DNA of 64,000 nucleotides from Nemania diffusa (GCA_038501195.1 JBBPUQ010000007.1:744001-808000); one strand, 5' to 3'; numbered from the stretch's first letter, positions 39,990-53,960 are shown. Translations and numbers: made by a program. The notes: generated by a model not told the origin, from the sequence alone.

Positions 39990-41000
39990 AAAAAAGCTTT
40001 TTATTATAATATCTGATAAAAACTTAAAATTAGTAATAATATTTTTTAACTAGTATTATAAAAACTGTGAAAAATTTTTATAAGCTTAAATAAAAAATAA
40101 GATGTTTTAAAAAATTTTATATTTTAAAGCTATAATTGAAAATTATATCATATAAAATAAAACAAAAAAATTTATTAAATTAAATCTTTTTTATTTTATA
40201 GAAATAATTAAATAAAAGTTGATATTTTTATAAAAAATAAAAAGTTTTAAAAAAAATTTTTTAGTTTTTATAAAATTACTTAAAATTTATAAAAAACTTT
40301 TTGTTTTTTATTTAATTATTTTATGTTATTTAGCTATAAATAATTAAACTGTTAAAAAATTTTTTAAACTTTTTAAGCTAGCTATTAGTATTAATTTTTA
40401 AATTTTTGTATTGTTTAAATAAATATATAAAATTTTTTTATTTTTGATAGTTTTAAAAAGAAAAATATTTTTAATAACAATAAATGTAATATTTTATTAT
40501 ATAAATATTTTTTTTTTTTTATTGAAAAAAATATATAAATAAATAGTATAAAAATATTATTTAATTAGATATAGCAGGTTTTTTTTTAGCTAACTAATAG
40601 AAAAACTTTGTAAAATTGTTAATAATTATTTTATGTTTTAATATAATATTATAGAATTATTTAAAAGATGTTTTTTTTTAAAAAAAAAGATTTGCTATAA
40701 AAATAGTTTGTTTTTTAGATTTTGCAAACTTATATATAGCAGAATATGAACTATATATTAAAAAATACTTCGAAATTTTAGTTTTTAGAAAATATATTGA
40801 TAATATTTTTATAATTTGTAATATTAATTTAAAAGAAAAAGTATTAGCTATAGTTTAAAAAGTAATAGTTTTTGCTTTTAATTTTATATATATATAAAAA
40901 GTAAAAATTAAAACAGTATTTTTAAACTTTAAAATCAAAATAAATAAAGATTATATTAATTTTAAACTTTATTATAAATTATTTAATTATTTAAAAAAAT
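39990..41000 (+). pseudogene. Reverse-transcriptase remnant, Penelope-like type
   Basis: At 40009-40080 the frame reads IISDKNLKLVIIFFN then, after a stop, YYKNCEKFL. This corresponds to the DKNLGL.V...WY....KFL block upstream of the RT core in Penelope-like and related RTs. In another frame, 40682-40830 reads AIKIVCFLDFANLYIAEYE, fitting the MG.A.SPD.ANLY...YE block, followed by KYIDNIFII for the catalytic RYIDD box (one aspartate turned to asparagine). Further downstream is KTVFLNFKI. The frame change between blocks and several stops show decay. Family assignment rests on these motifs only. Confidence 0.65.
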
Positions 41001-41792
41001 TTTATAGTTTTTAGTATATTTTAAATAAATAAAAAAAAAATGTTTATTAAAAAACTTAAATAGTTAGTTATATTTTTATTAATAATAAAAATATATTTTT
41101 TTATTATTGAAAATTTTAAGTAAATATATTTTAAATAAAACTATTTATATAAAATTATTATTTATTAGATTTTAAAATATATATTTTAAAAGTAAATATA
41201 TTGTTTTAATGAAAAAAAATCGGCTAAAAATTTAGTTAATATTTAATTTATTTTGAAATTTTTTATAAATAATATATAAAATAATGTTAATATAAATAAA
41301 GTATTTATAAAAATATAAAATATTTGGAATTTTATAAGAAATGAAATTTTTATTTTATTTATAAATTGTAAAAAGTTAATTTTGTTTTAAAAAAAAACTA
41401 AGAATATAGAGAATATTTTTTAATTAATTAATAAATTTATTTTAAAACTTTATTAAAATAAAACAAAAGCTAATATTAATATTTAACTAAAATAAAATCT
41501 ATTTAAATTATAAATATTATATAAAATATATAGTTTGTTTTTATTACTTTTACTAAAGATTTTTTGAAACTTTTAAGGTAAAACTATATAAGAAATATAA
41601 AGCGCTTTAAAAACTAAACGTAAGTTTTTATTTATAGTTAAAATTAACTATAAATAAAATAAACATATAAAAAGTATATTAATTTTGCAACCAAGGGTAT
41701 TGAGCTTTTGCTTTTTTTTTTGCAAAAGGTTTTTTAAATTGCTGCGGCTTTAGAGCTGTTTAGTTCGTTCTTTTGATTGCTAAGGTTTTAGT

Positions 41793-42042
41793 TGTTGGAT
41801 TTAGGCCCTACGCTCTAGGATTACTATACGAGCCTAGGGATCACTTGTGGAGTGCTCGCTTACGCGATCACTTGGTTATATAAATAGTGGCTTATAGTAG
41901 CTAGTACAGTAACTGAAATCGGTTATATAAAAGAAATCTATTAACTAAATACTTTATATACACACTTAATTAATACAATAATAATATTGAAACTTTATAC
42001 TTACTATTAAAAAAATCGCTTGTAAAAACACCAAATTTAACA
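41793..42042 (+). repeat. Left LTR of the nested 2.2-kb element (250 bp)
   Basis: Starts TGTTGGATTTAGG. The first ~120 bases keep near-normal composition while the rest is mutated. Confidence 0.88.
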
Positions 42043-43770
42043 ATTAAAAGTTTTATTAATTTTTATACTCTATTGTAAATTTTATAAACTTGTTATATAT
42101 ATCTTTAAAGATTTTTACACTTTGACTTTTTACAATTTATTACTTATATTTGCAACTTTTTAACTATAAGCTTTTAAAATTATATACCTTTGATTTTTTA
42201 ACTACAAGTTACTAAACTTGTTATAATAACAACTTTTATTACTTTTAACTCTTTTAACAATTTCTTTATATAAAAAAAAAATTTAAAGCAGCAATTTATA
42301 ACTATAATTTATAAGTTTATATAAACTTTAACAAATAATTTCTTTAGTTTATTAAGTCTAGTTTTTTTTAAATAGCTAACTTTTAAATAAGCTTAAATAT
42401 TTCCGAAAATCTTTTTATAGCTACAATTTCTAAGTTTATTACTGCTAATAAAAACTTATATTTCTAAATTATATAAAGTTACAATCAAGTTTTTAAACGA
42501 TATAATAAATACTTTATTAAAGCTAAAAAGTTTTTTAATTAAATATATAAATCAATAAAACTTAATTATTAATTAATATATATAAAAGCTAATAATATAA
42601 TTAATTAGTAATATTTAAATTTAAAAAAGTTTAATATTATTTTATAACTAGCTTTTAAATTTAAATATATAGCAGAATATAAAACATTTATTAACGCTAT
42701 AACAAAAAGCAAGTTTATTTTAAACTTTATTAAATAAATCAAAAATTAATTATATAAACTAAATTTTATAACTAAAAAAAAAAACGATAAAATCGTTCAA
42801 ACTAATTACTAACTTAAATCGAGCTTTTTAATATATATATTACTTTTTTTAAAGTGCTACTTTTAAAAACAACAATAGTAAAACTATTATAAATAACTTG
42901 CTAACTTATTAAACAATTGTTTTAAGTTTAAAATTAAAAGTTATTAACATAAACAGTATAAAAACTTTTTTAAAAGTTCTATAAAAAAACAAATTAAAAC
43001 TTTTAATAAGTTTTTATATTTAAAAAACTGTTTTAGAAAAAAACAAGCTTTTTACTAGCTTAAAAAAAGCTTTTAGCGAAAATAAAAAAATAAATTACAA
43101 TAAGTTTTTTTAAATATTTTAAAGCTAATATAACTTTAAACAGTAAAAAAAAGAAGCGATTTTAAGAAATAACGATTGTTTTACTAATAAAAAAAGCGAT
43201 TTTTACAACTTTAAAAATAGTACTAAAACAGTAACAAGTTTTTTTTTTTGCATTAACTAGATCTATAAACAGTTAATATTATAATAAAAATTGTAAAAAA
43301 AAAAAAGCTTTTAAACTAGTATTTAAGCGTTTATATCTATAATAATTTATCGCTAATATAAAAATATAACTAAAAGCTTTTATAACGTTTTACTTTTTTT
43401 ACAACTTATTATTAGTGCTAAATATAGTAGAAAGCTTTGTTTAAAAAATTATAAAAACATTTGTAAAAAGTAAAAAAAAAAGCTTTTTTAAAGCTTACTA
43501 ATTATTACATATATATTTATTTCATTTAATTTGCAATTTAAAATAGAAATAACTTTGCAAAAGCAAACAAGCTTTTTAAAAGAAAATGAAAAAATTGCTA
43601 TAGCAATTTACAATATATTAAACAGAGTTTTTTAAGTTTATGCAAATAGCTTACAACTTCGCTACTTTTTTACGATTTTTTTAATTACTGCTTATACACT
43701 TTTATTTCAAGCTTTAAATTTAAGTTATAATATAAAAATGTTATTAAAAGTGGCTTTTTTTAAAAAGGTG

Positions 43771-44020
43771 TGTTAAATTTAAGCTTTACATTTTAAAATT
43801 ATTATACGAGCTTAAAAATCACTTATAAAGTGCTCGCTTATACAATTATTTAATTATATAAATAGTAGTTTATAATAGCTAATGTAGTAGCTGAAATCGG
43901 TTATATAAAAGAAATCTGTTAACTAAATGCCTCATATATACACTTAACTAATACAACAACAATATTGAAACCTTACACCTACTATTGAAGAGATCGCTTG
44001 CAAAAGCACCAAATCTGACA
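43771..44020 (+). repeat. Right LTR of the nested 2.2-kb element (250 bp)
   Basis: Starts TGTTAAATTTAAG and ends ATCTGACA. Here the first half is mutated and the second half is well kept, the opposite of the left LTR. Confidence 0.88.
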
Positions 44021-44420
44021 TTGGTATGTATATGGTGTGTGTAGGGGCGTGGGTTTATTTTACTTAGTACTTTGTTAGGTGTGAATAGAAAAGGAATATT
44101 TCTGTTGCATATATATGTATATGTATGTATATGTATATATATGTGTGCAGGGGGAAAGAAGTACTTATTTTGTGCCTTGTTTGGAGAAAAGTGTGGGTAG
44201 GGTTGCTTTTGCATATGTATATATGTAGTTATTTTGCAGTTTAAGCAGTGTACTATAGTACTTTTTGAACAAGCTAATAATAAGTTATATAAATAGTAGT
44301 GTGATTATTATTATTATATAGTTTGTAATTTATTTAAGTAGCTACTATGTTTTAGCGAGTAGTAATTATTTATTATTGCAACTAGGATAGTGTTTACTGT
44401 GGCTAAAATTAGCTTGTTTA

Positions 44421-44656
44421 GTTTTGTTATACCGAATACAAGTCCGATTGCGAATATGAATATATATACAAAAATATATGAATTTTCTAAATACATAAAG
44501 GGTATTAGTTGCTTATTGAAAAATTGTTCTATATAACAAAATGTACTTTAGTTTTTAAGTAAAGCTAGCTGTTTAGTTTTTTGCAACTAATTCTTTAAAT
44601 TTTTACTGATTTTTTTTATTCGATTTTTTTATTTTCGACTTAAAATTTTATTTAAA
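44421..44656 (+). repeat. Right terminal repeat of the Penelope-like element (236 bp)
   Basis: Partner of 38195-38430. Similarity ends sharply at 44656, followed by unrelated A+T-rich sequence. Confidence 0.85.
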
Positions 44657-47600
44657 TAAAATATAAATTAATTAAATTAATTAAAAAATTTTTAATTAGT
44701 TTTTAATAGTTTATTTAATTAAATTTATATTTTAAATAATATTTTATATATTTTTTTATTAATTATATTTTATAATAAATAAAATAGTTTTTAAAATTAT
44801 TTATTATATAGTTTAACTTTATATAGTATTTTTTATTATATATTGCTTTTAATATATATTTTATTATATTATAAAATATATATAACTTTTTAATTTTAAT
44901 ATATATATTATAAATTCATTTATTTATAATATAAAAAAAGTAGCTAAGTTTAAAAAAATTTATAACGTTTTTATTAATATATAATTTTTTTAATATTTTT
45001 TTATATTTAAAATTAAATTTATAAGTTTTTTAAAAATTAGTTTTTTAAAAGTTATTTATAATAGTTTTAATAGTATATTTTATAATATTTTATATAAAAT
45101 TTAAAATTACTAGTTTATTAAAGCATTTTAATTTTCTGTTTTTTTTTATAATATTTTTTATAGTTTAAAAACGATTTAATATATTTAAAACGTAGTTTGA
45201 GCAGTTTAAAAAGTAGTAAATTTAAAATTTATACTAAAATAAATAAACTAATAAATTTATTAATTAATTATTTGTTTAATTAATTATAAAAATATTTAAT
45301 ATTATTTAATTTATAATGTTTTTAATAACAAAATAATTTATAAATATTATTATTAATTGAAGCTTTTTAGCTATTTAAATTAAATATATAACTTTAAACT
45401 TAAAAAAACTATAATATATTTTTGTTTAAAATAAACAACAATTTAAATATATTATAAGTTATATTTTTATAAAAAAAATAATTTTATTTAATTGTTATTT
45501 ATACTTGTTTATATAAAATATTATTACTTTAAAACTATATTAAAACAATTTATTTATTTATAAATATAATATTTTGTTAAAATTATAATAATAAATTATA
45601 GTTTTATTATATATTATTTTTTATATTATTTTAAAAAATAACTATTTAATATTAATAAATTTATAAAAAAATAAATTAATAATATTTTTTATATTAGTTT
45701 AAGTTTTTATTAATTATATACTTTTTTTATTTTTTTTTTGTTAAAGGTTTAATTTTATATTTTTATAAAGATTTAATTAACTATATATAATAAAATAAAA
45801 AAATTATAAAAAAAGCTGCTAATATTAAAATATTGCTTTAATAATTTTAAACTATTTAAAAAAATAAAGTTTTAAAAAGTTTATATATATTTTGTTATAG
45901 TTAATATTTTTAAAGCATTAATATAAAACTTAAACAATTTAACTAAAAAATATTTAATAAAAGTTTTTTTTAAAGCTATAGCAATATTATATAATTAAAA
46001 TAAACTAAATATAATATTTAAATATTTAATATAGTTAATAAAGTTGTTTAAATAAATAATAATATTATTAATAAATATATAACAATAATATAAATAGTAA
46101 TAAAATAACTTATTTATATATTTTTAAATATAAATAAATAAATTATAAAATTTTATAAAAATAACATTTAATTTTTTTATTTTTTAAAAACTAACAATAG
46201 TAAATTAATTATAATAATAAAAATATATTTTAAACTAATAAAAAAATCTAGTTATATTAATAACTATAATATATTATTTATTTAATAAGCTATTTATTAT
46301 ATTTTGTTATAAAAAAAAAAGTAATTATTTAATATTGCAACTTTGTTAAATGTTTTTAAGTTTATAATTATTTAGCTTTTATTTTAGCTATAAACTTTTT
46401 TTTATATTATAAAAATAAAATAAGTAAAAAGTATTATTTTGTTAATTTATAATATATAACTTTTTTTATATAGCTTATTATATATTATATTTAAAAAATA
46501 TAAATATATATTTAATTTCTATTTTTATTAATTATTAATAAAAAAAACTTTAAATTGTTTATTTTTAAATATATTTATTTTATTTTTATTAATTTAAATA
46601 TTATATATTTTAACAATATTTATAAATTTAGCTATTTTAAATATATATATTTTTTTTAATAATAGTTTTAAAAAAATCTATAAATATTTTTATATTTAAT
46701 AAAATATAAATATTTATAATTTTAAGTTTTAAAAATTTATTAAAAACTAAAATATATAGTTTGTTAATAAAAGTTGCATTTATATTTATAACTATATTAA
46801 ATATAATGTTAAAAAAAAAAGTATTTAAAAGCTATATATTTTTTATTTAATTTTTGCTTTTTATTAATATATAATTAGTTATATTTATAAAAATTAATAT
46901 AACAGTAGCATTTTTTAGCTTTTTTATGCTATATATTAATTTATTAAATATATTATTAATAATAATAGCAGTAATAATTTAAAATATTTTAAATTTAATA
47001 TTTATAAATATTAATAAATTAATAAAAGCTAAAAATTTAAATTTAATTATTTTAAATAAAAAAATTAATAATATAGCTGTTATAAATATAAAAGTTTTAA
47101 AAACTAGTTTTTATAAACTAATATAGTTTTTATTATTATAATTTTTGCAAATTTATTTTAATTTAGTTTTATAATTTATTTTAATAAAAAATTTTAAATT
47201 ATTTATAACTAATATAACTTTAAATATTTTTATATTAAAAGCTATATTTATTATATTTTTATAAATAGTTATAAAATAAAAACTACAATTTATAAACAAA
47301 AGTTTATATTTAATTTATAAATATATATTTTTATTATTTTATAATATAATAAAATATATATTAGTTATTTTATATATATATTTTTTATTTTATATAAAAA
47401 CTTCAAATAATATAATAAAACTGTTTAAATTATAAAAAATAATAATATTATTTAAATAATTAATAATAATATTATAAATTTAAAAAAACTTGTTTTTAAA
47501 AAATATATTTAGCTATAAATAGTTATTTATTATTTTTTTTTTTTTTATATATTTAATAATTTTAAGCTTTTCTTTTATATTTATTTTTTATATATAAAAT

Positions 47601-48319
47601 ATAACTTTTACTTATTTTATAAAAACTACTTTTATATTATTAATTATAGTTATATTATTATTTTTTTTTTATAATATATTTAAAAGTTTTTATATATAAT
47701 CAGTTAATTATAATATTATTTATATTACAATTAATATAAATTTATATATTTATATTAATAAGTTTTATATATATATTAATATATAAATATATATAGTTTA
47801 AATATAAAGTTTTGTTATAATAGTTAAAATTAAATGCTTTAATAATAAAAATATTTATTTTAATAACTTTAATAAATTTAGTATATATAAAAAAGTTAAA
47901 AATAATTGTTATAATAATTAATTTTTTATTAAAATGTTTTTAAATTTATAAATAATATTGTTTTTAATAAACTAATATATTTTAAAATATTAAAATAATA
48001 TATTATATAAAAATATTTTTATAATATAATAGTTATATATTTAACAAATAAAGTTTATAAAAAATAAAATCGAGATTTTTTTTAATTAGTAGTTTTTTTT
48101 ATATTTTTTTCAATATAATTTAAAAATATTAATAAATTTATATTGTTTATAACATTTATAATATATATAATTAAAATTTAAAATATAAAATATAAAAAAA
48201 AAATTAACTATTATTTTTAAATTTTAAAAATAAAGTTTGTTTTTTCGATTTTTTTTTAGTGTTTTTTTTTAAAAAATATATATAGTTTTTTTTTTTTTTT
48301 TTGCTATAGTGTTTTTTTT

Positions 48320-48560
48320 TATAACATTGTTTTTATTTGCAATTGCTATTACAATTATAGTTGCAATTATAATTGCAATTGTAATTATAGTTTTAATTAT
48401 AGTTATATTTATAGTTATAATTGCAGTTTTTTTTTTATAAATATTAACTTTTGTAATAGTTATTATAATAGCTACTACAATTGCAATTATAATTTTTGTT
48501 TTAATAGCAGCAATTGTAACTATAGTTTTAGCTATTATTATAGTTGCTATTTCAACTATA
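48320..48560 (-). repeat. Low-complexity segment with six-base period
   Basis: On the minus strand codons alternate between Ile and Ala/Thr/Val/Ile for about 80 codons inside a stop-free frame (48269-48565). It may be a RIP-altered dipeptide-repeat coding region of a transposon. A similar texture is seen in D1 at about 6240-6420. Confidence 0.4.
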
Positions 48561-49477
48561 TTCATAATAAAATTTATTATTAAAATGTTGTTTTTGTTTA
48601 TAATTATAATAATTAAACTAATAATTAAATTTATTATATAAAAGTTTTAGAATTTATATTAGCTTTTAAATAATTATATTAAAAAAATACTTTATTTTAA
48701 GTTTTATATTAAAATATTATTTTATAACTTTTTATTTAAAATTATAATAAACTTTTTTAATTTTTTATATATATTTTTTTAATATATTTTTAAATTTAAA
48801 TAAATAAATATAGTTTATAATAATTTTATTTTATTAATTATAAATATTTTTTATAATATTTTATTAATTAAAATTATATAATTTAAAAGTTTTATTAGTT
48901 TATATATATTTTAATTTATATTAAATAAATTAAAATAATATATTTTAGTTTTTAGTAATATTATATAAATACAAAAAACTATTTAAAAAATTTTAAATAA
49001 TTTAATTAAAACAAATTTTAAAATAATTTTTTAGCTTTTTTAATATTTTATTAAAACTAACTTAACAAAAAATTTATTTGTTATTTATATTAATTCTATT
49101 GTTTTATTAAAGCAATATTAATTTAATTAATAAATAATTAAACATTAAAAATATTTAATTAATATTTAACAATATTAAACTTTTAATTAAAACATTAATA
49201 TAATTTATAAAAAAGTAAATATTTATATAAATAATGTTTTTTTTATTAATAACTATTTTTTAATTATTAAAGTTTATTTATTTAAAATTAAATATATTAA
49301 TATTGTTATATTTAATTTTATATATATTATTTTTAATAAAACATAAATTTGCTTTAAAAATAATATAACAAAAGTTATATTTATACTTTAAAATAAAATT
49401 ATTATTATTATTATTAAGTTTATTAAAAAGATCTTTTTTAATATTAATGCTTTTAAAAAAAAGCAGTTGTTTTTTAG

Positions 49478-49580
49478 TAGAAATAAATACAAAAACAAAA
49501 GTAAAAGCTAAAGTAAAATTTAATTTAAATACAAATGAAAATATAAGCTTTAATATAAATATAAACACTAATATAAAATT
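49478..49580 (+). repeat. Low-complexity segment with six-base period
   Basis: On the + strand about 17 successive codon pairs have the form Lys/Asn followed by Thr/Val/Ala/Ile/Glu. This is what an Asp-Ala-type dipeptide repeat would give after G-to-A change (GAT to AAT, GCA to ACA). It is a coding remnant at best. Confidence 0.4.
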
Positions 49581-52500
49581 ACTAAACTAAAATATAAATA
49601 TATTAAACTTTACTAATAGCTTAAATATTTAGTTATAAAAAAAGTTGTTAGCAAGTAAAAAAAACAAAAATATAAAAAAAAAAAAAAAAATAAACTATAA
49701 TATAAATATATTAAAATATTTAATATAAGCTTTTTAGTTTGTTTTTATAACAAAGTTAATTTTAGTAATTAAATTATGTATTTTTTTTTAAAAATCGAAA
49801 AACTTATTAAACTTTTTTATTATATTATTATTTAATTTTTTATGTTTTTTTAACATTATTTATTAATTAATTAATATTATTTTTAAATAATTTATTGTTT
49901 ATTTTATTATTTTTATATTTTATTAAAGTAAATTATAATTAAAAGTTTATAACTATATAGCATTATATATATAATTAATAGTAGTTTTATTAAATTTAAA
50001 TTTAGCTAAAGCAATAACAATTATATTAATACTAAAAGTTTTTAATAAATAATTAAATTTAAATCGATTTTAAATAAATTAATTAATTAAATTAAAATAT
50101 AAACTATTAAACAGTAAATTTAACGTTTTATTTAATAAATATTTCAAAAAAGCATTTTTTTTTTTTTTTTTTTTTTAGTTTTAATTAATATAATAAAAAT
50201 AATATAAAATAAACTATAAATAATAGAAATATTTATATAATAATTAACTAAAATATATATATTTTTAAATAATTAGTTAAATAAAAAAATACTTTATATT
50301 TTAAATAAACTTTTTTTAAAATATATATACTTTTAGTTAAATCATTAAATATATTTTAATAATTTTTTTTTTTTTTATAATTTGTTAAAAAACCAAGTAT
50401 ATATATTTTAATAAAAGAAATTTATAAATATTTGCAAAAACAATAAATATTATTGCAGTAAAATATATTTTTATAATTAAGTATACTGTTATTTTTTAAA
50501 ATATAAAAAAATATTGTTAAGTTTGTTTTTTATATTAATATATTAGATTATTTGCAAAATTTAATAAAAATACAAAATAAAATAGTATTAAGTAAAGATA
50601 GTATAAAAAAACCGAGTTATTAAAGCGTTAAATGTTTTTATAATATTAATATTTGCTTTATTTGAATTAGTTATAGCAATTTAGCACAAATATATATATA
50701 TATGTTACTATTAACAAAAAAAGTCTTTTTAACTTTAAAAGATTTAAAAAATGATAATATAATAATAATTTAGTTTAATTTTATAGTAAAACTGTAAAAA
50801 GTATTAATTTAATAAATGTAATTAAAAATAGTTAAATAAAATAGTAATAAAAAATAAAATATAAATTAAATAAAAAAAAAAAACCTATAGCAATTTTTAA
50901 AACTTAAAGTTTAAATATATATATAAATCTTTATAAGTTTTTATAAGTTTTTATTTAATTTATAAATATATATAAATGTTACTTTTTTTATAAGTGTTAA
51001 TTAATATAGTTTACTTTAAAAATATATTATTTTTATATAAGCTTTTTTATTTAAAACCTTTAAAAGCTTTTATTAATATTATAATAAATTATTATATAAA
51101 ATATTTTTATATAATTTATTAAAAAATTTTTTTATAAATAGCTATAATTTAATATTAAATTAAATAAATAAAATAGTTATAACTAAAAAAAATATATTAT
51201 TTAATATTATAAATATATATTATATAAATATATTTATAATAACTATTGTTAAATTAATAAACTTTGTTATTAATATTAATAAAACATTAAAAAAGTATTT
51301 TTTTAATATTTATATAATTATAAGCTTTTTTATATTTATTTTTAATATAAATATTAATAATAAAATATATTTGATTTTTTATAATATTTTTTATAACAAA
51401 AAGTTTATTTTTTTATAAAATTTATTTATAAATAAAAATAAAAACTATATAAATATAAATAATATATATAAATTAATAAAATTATTATAAATATAATTAA
51501 AATAATTAATAAATTTATTATAATTTATAATTAATATTAATATTTTAAAAACTAATTTAGTTATTATTATAATAATATTTATAAAATTTATAATTATTTA
51601 TTATTAAATTATAAATTTTATTACTATTATTTATATATTATTTATTATTATATTTATTATATTTTATAATATAAAATTTTTATTTTATTTATTATATATT
51701 TATATACTATATTAAATATTTTATTAATTTTATAGTTTGTTTTTTTTAAATATTAAACTTATTTTAAATATATTTTTAAATATAGCAATTATTATTAAAT
51801 TTTTAAAATATTATTTTTATTTTAATATTTACATTTTTATTTATTTTAAAATTAAACAATATATTGTTTATAATTAATAACTTTTGTTTTATATATAATT
51901 ATATATATAAAAATTAAAACAATAAAAATTTTTTAAATATTAAAATAATATTATTATAAAACTTAAGTTATAATTAAAAATTAAATTGTTATAAAAATTT
52001 TAATATAAAATTTTAATAATAACAAAGAAATAAAACTTATTAATTATAAAAAAACTTTTGTGTTTTTTTTATAAATATATTTTTTTTATATTTTTATTTA
52101 ATATATATAATAAAAATATAACAAAATAATATAATAAAATAAATAAAATAATTAAAAAATTATATTAATATAATAAAAAAATAAAACAATAGTGTTTTTT
52201 AAAAGTTTAAAATATAATATAAATTTTATAAAAATTTTAAATGATTAATTATTAATAAAATAAATATATATATATAAATTAATAAACTATATAAAATTAT
52301 TTAATTAATAAAATAAATATATAACAATTTAAATTATATAAAAAAATAAAAAAAAAGTAATAAAATTAAATTTAATAATATATAATAAAATTTTAATATA
52401 AGTATTATTATTTAAATATAAAATAAATTAATAATTAAAAAACTATTAATTAAAAATATTATAAATATTAATTATAATAAAATATAATTAAAAAAAATTA

Positions 52501-53731
52501 ATATAATTATTTTAATATATAAAAACATATAAATATAAAATAATATAATAATTTTTATATTAATTTATAAAAATTTTAATAAAAATTAATTATTTAAAAT
52601 AAAAAAATTAATAAATTTAATTAATTATTATATTTAAATAATAAAAATTTAATTCAATTAAAATAATATAATATTAAAAATATATATATTATTTAAAAAA
52701 ATAAAAAACTTTATTAAAATATATATATTAAAATTAAAACATTTAAATAATAAAAATTTAATTAAAACAAAATATTTTAAACAATATATTATAAATAATA
52801 AATAATTTATTAATAAAACAAAAAACTTAAATATATAAAATTATATAATTATAAAATTTATTATATTATTTAATAAAGTTTATTATAAATAATATTTATA
52901 TTTAAATTTATAAAAATATAATATAAATTAAAAAACTTAAATTTATAAAATTAAATTAAAAAAAAAAACTTAAAAGTTTTTTTTATTTATTTAATTTATT
53001 AATATAAATTAATTTTAAATAAATTTAATATTAAAAATATATAAAAAATATTTTTAAAAAATTTATTTTTTAAAACTTTTATATTTATTTATATTTAAGT
53101 TTTAAAAATAAATAAAAATATTTTATTTTAACTTTTATATTTAAAAAGAAATTTATATTAATTTATAAAAATGTTATAATATAACAACAAAAATAATAGT
53201 TTGAAAAATTATTTAAAAATTAAACTATTAAATTAAATAAAAATAACTATTTAATTAAAAGTTTAAATTTAAAATTAAATTATAAATAAATTATAAATAT
53301 AATTTATAAAAATTATATTATTTAAATAAATATTTAATATTTAAATTATTTATAAATTGTTTTTATAAAAATTATTAAAAAGTTTAAATATATAAAAGTT
53401 TAAAATGTTTAAAAAATAAAAAACTTATAATAAAAGCAATATATTTAAAAAAAAAAAAATAAATAAAAAAATATTATTATTTAATAATATTAAAAAAAAA
53501 TTTATATTTTTTATTTATAATAAAAAAATAAATCATTTTTTAATTATATTAATAGTTTATTAATAAATTAATTATTATTATAAAAAAATATATATTAAAA
53601 GTTATTAATAAAATTATTAACTATTAAATATAATATAAGTTATATATTTAAATTTTTATTTTATTTTTTAATTTAAAATTATTTTAAATATAATTAACAA
53701 CTATATTATTAAAAAAGCATTTTTTAAAAAG

Positions 53732-53960
53732 TGTTATATAAAGCTTATAAAAAAAGCATAGCTATAAACTATATTATATAAAAAATCTACAAATAAAAAG
53801 AAAAATAAAAAAATTAGAAATTTTTTTATAAAAAGATTGTTTATATATATATATATAACATAGTTTAAAATAATAATAAATAAAGTTATTTATTTAGCTA
53901 TATAATAAAATTATTTAATTTATTTAAATAATTAAGTTAATATTAACTAATTTATAATTA
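53732..53960 (-). repeat. 3' LTR of E2 (229 bp)
   Basis: Starts TGTTATATAAAG on the + strand. It shares the block ATTTAGCTATATAATAAA...TTTATAATTA with the right copy. Confidence 0.8.

Larger units (their letters stand above)
41793..44020 (+). mobile_element. 2.2-kb LTR element without recognisable genes, nested in the Penelope-like element
   Basis: Two 250-bp LTRs (41793-42042 and 43771-44020), each beginning TGTT and ending in ACA. Flanking 5-base duplications are TTAGT (41788-41792) and TTGGT (44021-44025), one G-to-A transition apart. AAAAAGGTG directly precedes the right LTR and a TTATATAAATAG promoter-like motif is in both LTRs, giving + orientation. The ~1.73-kb interior is too short for gag-pol and no motif was recognised. 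It is probably a non-autonomous element (TRIM/LARD-like) or an internally deleted one. Confidence 0.85.
38195..44656 (+). mobile_element. Penelope-like retroelement with terminal direct repeats, RIP-degraded, interrupted
   Basis: Two 236-base direct repeats (38195-38430 and 44421-44656) flank ~6 kb that encodes RT remnants on the + strand (about 39990-41000). Subtracting the nested 2.2-kb LTR element leaves about 4.2 kb. The RT motifs are those of the Penelope-like group, in which a full copy is commonly preceded by a 5'-truncated copy, giving pseudo-LTRs. The left repeat next to a microsatellite would fit such a truncated copy. No target duplication or GIY-YIG endonuclease was recognised. 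A conventional LTR element is the alternative. Confidence 0.6.
44657..53726. other. 9-kb A+T-rich decayed sequence, unclassified
   Basis: No element ends or conserved domains were recognised. Notable content: two segments with a six-base periodicity (about 48320-48560 and 49478-49580) and a run of 22 T at 50155-50176. The last ~100 bases (53630-53731) resemble 14810-14950 and form the target of element E2. Short stop-free frames here have only A/T-rich codons and are not called. Confidence 0.5.

Noticed and set aside
43948..44214. 88-codon minus-strand ORF rich in His, Tyr, Pro and Ile
   Set aside because: It spans the right LTR end and the G-skewed island. The composition explains the open frame and there is no homology signal.
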